Assembly: GCA_918026815.1 (NCBI GenBank)
Contig: CAKJVC010000107.1
Location: 372,001 to 436,000, forward strand
DNA length: 64,000 bases
Direction of reading: 5' to 3'
Source of the DNA: Chalara sp. BL73
Lineage: Eukaryota; Ascomycota; Leotiomycetes; Helotiales
In this document: positions 57,776-64,000 of the stretch, one piece after another
How positions within the stretch are numbered: the stretch's first letter is position 1
Layout of the letters: each line of letters opens with the position of its first letter
Program-made: the position numbers and the translations under genes
The notes under the pieces: model-generated
What the model saw: only the letters and a program-made list of their open reading frames with translations
Database searches by the model: none
Told to the model about the DNA's origin: nothing

Positions 57776-60392
57776 TCATCGCGCAAAAACCTTAACGACA
57801 CCGTCGCCGCCAGCGCTGACGACCCATCTCCCATCCTGGCTCCAGACAACTGAGCAGACACCCTCACCGCGCATCAGGCGATGGCTGGTAAGTTCTTGTG
57901 TGCAACTGCGTGTTTCGAGAGACCAGAAGCGCAGACTTGCGTCATGGCCTGCCGAAACCAGTTCCCGTCCATCTGGCGAGAGCGAGAGCGACGAGATAGC
58001 AGCTGGGTGAGCTAGCATATTGTATGTGCATTGACCTGTCAAAAGATATCAGTCTAGTTTTCATCATTTGAATGGGATCCTGTGATGGCAAACTCACCAC
58101 TATTAGCATCGTAGAAACGGATGTACCGGTCCTCGTGCCCGCTAATTATAACACCTTCTAGACTTCCGCTTGTTCCTGTCGCACCAGCAACAACATCACC
58201 TTCCTCTGACAGACCTCTACCTGAATCGAAGCTCAAGGACCCATCAAGTCCAGATGTTGTTGCTACAATAGCATTGACCCCGGTGGACAAAGTGTTGTTG
58301 TACGTCTCTAAGCTTTGCATTGAGGCGACCTCTTCTCCAGTCCTAGTGTCATATACGAGTACCGCTGCATCAGAATATGATACGACAAATGATTCTCCGG
58401 AGGACGATAACGGAGTAATGCATGTTGGTGAGGCTGTAATTCCTGGTCGTGAGATTGAATGCACCAAGGTATAGTTGAAAGGCGAATTTGAAGCAACACT
58501 TGGTTGTGGTGATGATGGGAATCCTGATCCGGATGACATTGAGTTTCCACGAACTCGGCTGCCTCTGCGACTGCCCCCTTGTGGTGACATGAGCTGTGGC
58601 GGAGCGCTAACAGCCCATACCTTGACTGTTCCATCTGCAGATCCCGATGCGAGCAATATTCGATCAGGTCCTCCATAAGGATTACTCTGTCCGAATACTG
58701 CTCCGGTAGTCCTTGGCAAGACACAAACGGTCCATACCGCATCGGTATGACCCTCTAATGTTGCTTTTGGATCAACTCGGCCTCGCTCCCATACCCTTAC
58801 AGTAGCATCTTGACCACCAGAAAAGATCCAGCCATCGCCCTGAGCTCGTCCGCCACTTGAAAAGTTCTGAGATGGTGACCAAGAAGTCAAACACATCACA
58901 CTTCCGCTATGACCACGATGGGTGAAGTAGCTTGAAATATCCAGATCATTGGCGCTAGCATGCATCCCCCCTTGATTCTCATATCGGGCTGGTATAATCC
59001 ATCGTTTTATGATACCATCATCGCCAGCAGTACAAATTTCAGGCTCACCAGGACTTCCACCACCAGTGAAAATCACTGAACGGACCGCATCTAGATGTCC
59101 TCGTAACCCAAACCTGACCTTGAAGGTACCTTCCACCTTTTGTGCTTGGCTTAGTGAAAGATCCTGTTCTCCACTTTTGCGTCGAGACATCGAGCCCTTT
59201 CTCCGATGCGAACCGGGTCCACGATTTGGCGACTTAGGCGGATCCTGGGCAATGGGAAAAGCGTCCGTGTCAGGTCTTTGAGGGATAACCTTTTCTGGTT
59301 CTGGAAATTGTGTGGTCTCACTAAAATCCCAGCCATCGACTTCGGTTTGTGTTTCCTTCACAGGTGTCTCCTCTATCTCAATAGGACGCCCATATGAATC
59401 GTAGCTGTGGTTGACCTTTGTAACAATATCTTCTAAAGGTTGATCGGGAAGTTGGAAGGATGATGACCATTCTTGTTGGGAGGTTTGAGGTAAAGGCTGT
59501 TGATCGGCAAGCGACCGCGACATGGGTTCAGAATTTCGGATAGGGAGATTCGATACCGATGGAACAGGAGGAGGTTGGTGGTTGGGCGTAGGAGAAGGCC
59601 TTGGCAAACTGGTTTCCCGCATATTACTCTTTTGTCTTGCTTGCTGCTGGTAAATTTCTTCCAGGCTCTGTTGTTGAGGAACACCAAAGGTTGGGGCTTG
59701 AAGCTGAACGAAATCTTCCACCTGCGGAGACTCCCTTGGAGGGAGGGGATTCGATGGTGCCACCATAAGATATGTTAATTCTCCTTGGGTTTTGTCCATG
59801 AAGCCCTTAACATTTCCACGATCGGGATCATCCTCGCCTTTCCCATTTTCATCCTCAACGTCTAGGAATGAATTGTGCGGCTTCTCTGGAGCTGCCGAAC
59901 AAAGATATTAATTAAGTTCATATATAAAAATTAAATTACTTACGTCTTATACGCGATTTTTCTCTATCCGAACTGCTCTTCTCCTTCGCGTTGTCTGGTT
60001 CTGCTCCAGATTTCAGTGCCCTAACCTGCGCATCTCTTTCCTTCAAAGCTTTTTCTAGCATTTGAACATACTTCTTCAAGCTGACATTGGAATTCTCTAA
60101 CTTCCTCGTGTTACCCTCGAGCTTGGCTATTCTCCCCTTCATTTCTTGTCGCTCGATTTCCCAGCCATTTCGATCACGCTCATGTCGATGCCATTCCGTC
60201 TGCAAGAAGCGCATCACACCTTGAAGAGTCAGCATGGCTCCTAGAGAATAACAGTTTCCAAGTCATTGCTGGCATACCTTGCAGGGTATATTCAGTGCCC
60301 TGTGGTTGATTTGGCTGCTGGTTTGGGTCTCCTCCACCTCCTCCATTACCTCCATTTCCTCCTCCCATGCCGGTCAGAGACTGCCAGGCCAT
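57776..60392 (-). CDS. PRO11: Striatin, STRIPAK scaffold (PRO11/HAM-3/StrA type; 821 aa, four exons)
   Basis: Exons are 60278-60392, 59944-60240, 58098-59891 and 57776-58035; all junctions keep frame. A Gly/Asn-rich start is followed by the striatin coiled coil (about 40-108: [20 protein letters not shown], then [20 protein letters not shown]), which binds PP2A and other STRIPAK partners. A long linker follows, and then WD40 repeats from about 390 to the end ([77 protein letters not shown]). In Sordaria, Neurospora and Aspergillus the homologue is needed for hyphal fusion and fruiting-body development. The length fits. Confidence 0.95.
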
Positions 60393-61335
60393 ATTGACCC
60401 ACAGTCTCTATTGAACTGCCAGCTTCTCTCCTAGTTATCTGAGGTCGATGGTCATCTATTGACTTGGGCGCAAGGTCAGGGGGGAAATGACAACGAAGCA
60501 ATTGGATGCGCTCTATTGCTCACGATGCCTTAGTTGGACTGGCGTGTGGCAGACATCTAGATGCAGGCTTAGAAGCTTCAGCAAGCAGATTTCGGTTCTC
60601 AGATGGCTCAGTGCAAGCAGGTCGCGTGGGATGGATATTCTGGTTGAGGTCTTGATGCTCGAGCTCTGAAGGTACGCAGCCCAATCCAGCCTGGCGTGCC
60701 AAGATCCAACGCTGTTTTAGTTTATTAATAAGGCAACTTCTACAATAATTCTTTCATCGTCATACATTTAGTGGTGATGTCGGTCCCTTATGGTTGCATC
60801 TCAAATTGCCAAACAGAGAGCTCGTGGCTGTTGTCATGAAAATGTTTGCTGTTCACTCACTGAATTGAAGTCACAAACTTTACGAGGGAGACACCGTATA
60901 TCCGCTGGCTCAAGACCTTTATGGCAAGACAAGACATCTTGTATTGAACATCTATTTCGCCTCAATTCCTATACCAAAGGCTATCTGAGATATGCCGTTG
61001 GATCTTTATACTTGTATCTGCAAGACTATCGCGTTAAGTATCGATGTTCTTTGGCATCATGTGCGTGTTGGTGATGGCAGCAAGGCAGCCTATCACAGGT
61101 CCTTGTTGCCGACATTCAGCTTCAGGCGCATCACTCCAAAAATATTCCTCCAACTCTCCCGCCCCCCCCCCCGACAAGATCTGGAATGGGCCACATCGTT
61201 TCATGTGGTGAATTTGCGGGTATTAGTGACATGTACATCCCATCTGCAATATTTAGCCTGTGATAGAGCAAACTCTCATTTCAGTCAGACAGGACTTGCT
61301 TGACCGAGCCTGGCTCCAAATCTAGGCAGCCTGTT
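60393..61335. other. Region between striatin and HET gene promoters
   Basis: Divergent promoter region. Frames 60790-61074 and 60992-61303 are unrecognised. A run of C lies near 61170. Confidence 0.4.
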
Positions 61336-63450
61336 ATGTCGGATGATTCGAAGGGTACTTCCATGAACGTCCTGCCACAGTCTCCTATTCGTTTCCCAGA
61401 AAAACACGATGAGGTGCCCGACCAATATGGATTTCTACAGGCTCACTCTCCTGAGGAGCGCGGCCTCTGCAATAGCTGTGCTAAGTTTAATTGGAAGTAC
61501 CTCATTTCTCAACATGCTAGTCATGGAGTGAGAGATGCAGCGTTCATGGCAGAAGAAAACCATTTGAAGGAAATACGTCTCAGCGATAAAGGACAAATCC
61601 GTCTTAGAAACTTTGATTATTCCAACCACGAGGACTGGTTTCAAGCCCGAGGGGTCTTGTACCCTGGAATACTTCATGTTCAGATGGCGCACACTGGAGA
61701 TGATGCAAGACGATTCTGGTTCGAAATCAGTCGATTCAGAAATGTGAAGCAGAATCGAGATATTTGTTCTATATGCAACCTCATATGGCAAGCCATATCA
61801 TTACAAATACGTGAAACTAAGATTCGAGACGGCTCCTTGGTAGATTGTTCCCTTTATAGCTCTATTAATGATTTCAACTTTGCTTTGCGTGCTGGAGAGC
61901 ACTCATTCACATTTAAACCACGATTTTTCGACCTCGAACAAGTTGATTTGAAGCTAATTCGCGAGTGGCTTGCCAGCTGTGAAAGTACTCATGGACATTC
62001 TTGTCAGGCAGTTTCGGGACCAAAGATTACGATAAGTGAAAGTGCTAGCCTGATGGATTCTGCGGAGTTCAATTTGAAGTTGGTAGATGTTACAACAGCG
62101 CGGATCGTTGCTACTCCTCTGAACACCAGGTATATCGCACTAAGTTATGTTTGGGGTGGAATTAAAAACTTTCGACTCGATGATGGCCACTGCCTCGTAA
62201 AATCACACACATCTGAGCCGAATGTCACGGCGTATATTCAACTCTCAGTAGACAAACTTCCCAAAACCATTCGAGACGCAATCGAGTGCACTAAGCTTCT
62301 TGGTGAACGATTTTTATGGGTGGATAGCCTTTGTATCCCTCAAGAAGAATGCAAAGAACGAACTATGGCGATTCAGGCGATGGATTCGATATACAGTTCA
62401 GCTTTCGTAACAATTATCGCAGCCACTGGGAAAGATGCTAATGCTGGGCTCCCAGGATTACATCCCGGCTCTAGGCGTATTACAGAGCTACACGGTACCG
62501 TAGAGGGCATAGATATAATAGAAGGAGACATATATCTCCCACGCTTACTTGAAAACTCCATTTGGAATACCAGAGGCTGGACATATCAGGAGTATCATAT
62601 GTCTCCTCGAGCTTTGGTTTTTGTCAATCAAATGGTTCTATGCGAGTGTAATGAGTCTTCGATAGAGGAAATCGAGCCTCATGAAATTGGAAACCGAATG
62701 AATGGAAAACCGGAACGAGGCCGCTTAGTTGGTCAAGCAGATTCTCTTGAAAGTAGGAAAATATACCAAGAGCATGTTTTGAACTACACGCAGCGGCAAC
62801 TCACTAACGAGGGTGACATCTTAAACGCATTTGCTGGTGTTTTGAATCGCTACGGAAGAACATGTGGCACCAGGTTCTGCTTTGGACTACCCATTGACGA
62901 CTTTTTAGAATCACTCATGTGGAAAAGGCACTACAAGAAGATCAGACGTCGAACAGCTCACATGGAAGGAGTACAGTTCCCATCATGGGCCTGGGCAGGA
63001 TGGGTAGGACCCGTGGACTGGTATTATGAGACTGATGTTAGTAGGTCACGTCATGTGCATAGCATCACCTGGCCATGGTGCAAAGGATATGCTTTCGAGC
63101 CCAAAAACAATGTCTTTGAGACTGGCGTTCTTTACCTAGAGGCTAGTATCTATCTTATTGACAGAGCCCAGATATCGCTCGAAATTGCCCATATTAACGA
63201 CGAGAACCTAGACGATGGCACGCCTTGGGTAGCAGGTGAAAAAACGTGCGTTCTGCTGGGTCGCCGATGGATTGATTTGAAAGTTTTGAACTCTTTATGG
63301 TGGCCAGGATACAGAAATATCTTACTTATTGTCGAGCAGGATGGAGCAGGAATATATCATCGCACTGGTCTCATTGTTGCCACGGACGAAACTCTTGACG
63401 CATTAGCTTCTCAAGGGAAGAAAATGACAAAGGAACTAAGACTAGGGTGA
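61336..63450 (+). CDS. HET-domain (heterokaryon incompatibility) protein (704 aa)
   Basis: Single exon. The ATG at 61336 is the first in a frame that is open further upstream. A C-x2-C pair (LCNSCAKF) and DICSICNLIW lie in the N-terminal part. The HET domain spans about 265-430: YIALSYVWGG, then LPKTIRDAIECTKLLGERFL, LWVDSLCIPQE, AFVTIIAATGKDANAGLPG and IWNTRGWTYQEYHMSPRALV. The C-terminal part holds FPSWAWAGWVGPVDWYYE, usual in these proteins. HET domains trigger cell death after non-self fusion in some fungi, but most members are uncharacterised. The frame is intact, unlike many HET paralogues. It lies next to striatin, on the opposite strand. Confidence 0.92.
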   Translation: MSDDSKGTSMNVLPQSPIRFPEKHDEVPDQYGFLQAHSPEERGLCNSCAKFNWKYLISQHASHGVRDAAFMAEENHLKEIRLSDKGQIRLRNFDYSNHEDWFQARGVLYPGILHVQMAHTGDDARRFWFEISRFRNVKQNRDICSICNLIWQAISLQIRETKIRDGSLVDCSLYSSINDFNFALRAGEHSFTFKPRFFDLEQVDLKLIREWLASCESTHGHSCQAVSGPKITISESASLMDSAEFNLKLVDVTTARIVATPLNTRYIALSYVWGGIKNFRLDDGHCLVKSHTSEPNVTAYIQLSVDKLPKTIRDAIECTKLLGERFLWVDSLCIPQEECKERTMAIQAMDSIYSSAFVTIIAATGKDANAGLPGLHPGSRRITELHGTVEGIDIIEGDIYLPRLLENSIWNTRGWTYQEYHMSPRALVFVNQMVLCECNESSIEEIEPHEIGNRMNGKPERGRLVGQADSLESRKIYQEHVLNYTQRQLTNEGDILNAFAGVLNRYGRTCGTRFCFGLPIDDFLESLMWKRHYKKIRRRTAHMEGVQFPSWAWAGWVGPVDWYYETDVSRSRHVHSITWPWCKGYAFEPKNNVFETGVLYLEASIYLIDRAQISLEIAHINDENLDDGTPWVAGEKTCVLLGRRWIDLKVLNSLWWPGYRNILLIVEQDGAGIYHRTGLIVATDETLDALASQGKKMTKELRLG

Positions 63451-63709
63451 AATCTCCGCTTGGCTCTCCATTTCATGGCCCTAGAAGGAGCACCACGCGC
63501 CTTTTTTCGGTTTCACATTATCTGGTGTATATTCCAACCCATGAAACGGCTTTGAGAGCATTGGTTTCCAGGCTATACATAGTACCATATGAATTCGGAT
63601 TATCTGAACTCCAAAGAGCCAGGTTTAAGGTAGCTGAATATCTTGTGACTGTTTCAATCAACGAAACAGGGCATAATCTCATAATACATAGCTCATCTAC
63701 CATCACCTA
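63451..63709. other. Region between convergent HET and Rad14-like genes
   Basis: A plus-strand frame (63447-63839) overlaps the HET stop and the Rad14 gene; it is a shadow. The stretch is the shared 3' flank. Confidence 0.4.
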
Positions 63710-64000
63710 TCAAAACTCCAACTCCTCAACCTCCATCCCACACTCTATACAAGTCTTAACACTCATCCCCTGCTCATTTTCAACCGTTTGTCCCCATTCA
63801 TGCTCATGCCTTCCCCCTCCTATACGATCCCCAAACTGACCCTCCTTCCCACCACCCTTCGCACTCCGCCTATACGCCTCCGTCCGCGTCTTCTTTTTCA
63901 GCTCTTTCAGCTTATTCTTAAACTTCTCCTCCTTCCTGCGTTTCTTATCCGCCTCCCTCCTCTCAAACTCTGCATCTAATGCTTCGGCGGAGCCCCACTT
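63710..64000 (-). CDS. RAD14: Rad14/XPA-like DNA repair protein, C-terminal part (cut by window edge)
   Basis: The last 96 residues are in the window, stop at 63710. The text begins KWGSAEALDAEFERREADKK and continues through a basic helix (KEEKFKNKLKELKKKTRTEA), then GDRIGGGRHEHEWG and a closing KTCIECGMEVEELEF. This matches the C-terminal end of fungal Rad14, the nucleotide-excision-repair damage-verification protein: KWGS, the charged helix, and HEHEW followed by a C-x2-C tail. The zinc finger and most of the DNA-binding domain lie beyond the edge. The assignment rests on this tail only. Confidence 0.72.
   Translation of the reverse strand, partial: KWGSAEALDAEFERREADKKRRKEEKFKNKLKELKKKTRTEAYRRSAKGGGKEGQFGDRIGGGRHEHEWGQTVENEQGMSVKTCIECGMEVEELEF

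Noticed and set aside
63447..63839. Plus-strand frame after the HET gene
   Set aside because: It lies opposite the Rad14-like C-terminus and has no features.

Overview
The window looks like a chromosomal piece of a filamentous ascomycete (Pezizomycotina, most likely a leotiomycete). The evidence is the short GT-AG introns (about 45-60 bp) in most genes and the gene content: an H2A.Z histone, a PRO11/striatin homologue, a full-size PDR-type ABC transporter, a HET-domain protein, a STAND-type N-terminal domain fused to ankyrin-like repeats, GPI19/PIG-P and a Rad14/XPA-like end. No rRNA, tRNA or CRISPR array was recognised. All gene models below were spliced by eye from reading frames and splice signals.

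Layout. 0-6.2 kb: AT-rich and sparsely coding, with a perfect hairpin (262-313), a two-exon gene for an 8-cysteine secreted mini-protein (745-1068), decayed coding traces and a multi-pass membrane protein (4600-6114). 6.2-9.5 kb: a Tc1/mariner element with 26-bp inverted ends and a frameshifted transposase, an ABHD12-like serine hydrolase and a broken VOC/glyoxalase pseudogene. 9.5-14.7 kb: gene-poor, repeat-bearing DNA. 14.7-20.3 kb: a secreted cupredoxin-like protein, then an array of five related hairpins (18.1-18.6 kb) downstream of a three-exon gene of unknown function. 21.3-31.5 kb: a C2H2 finger protein, two Cys-motif proteins of unknown role, histone H2A.Z, a Gal80-like Gfo/Idh/MocA protein and a STAND-N/ankyrin protein. 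31.5-39.2 kb: mostly empty apart from a 455-residue acidic, probably nuclear protein. 39.2-44 kb: a five-exon gene for a 1486-residue protein of a type I associate with bacteria. 46.8-55.4 kb: a PDR transporter followed by a fungal transcription factor whose zinc-cluster segment is eroded. 56.1-64 kb: PIG-P, striatin, a HET protein and the 3' end of Rad14.

How the genes fit together. There is no obvious biosynthetic cluster. Possible functional links are the transporter and the same-strand regulator downstream of it, and the presence of two allorecognition-type proteins (STAND-N/ankyrin and HET) with the STRIPAK scaffold striatin beside the HET gene.

The two most unusual items are the hairpin array at 18.1-18.6 kb and the 1486-residue protein. 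The five hairpins share one core and bulge position but have different stem sequences whose base pairing is kept.
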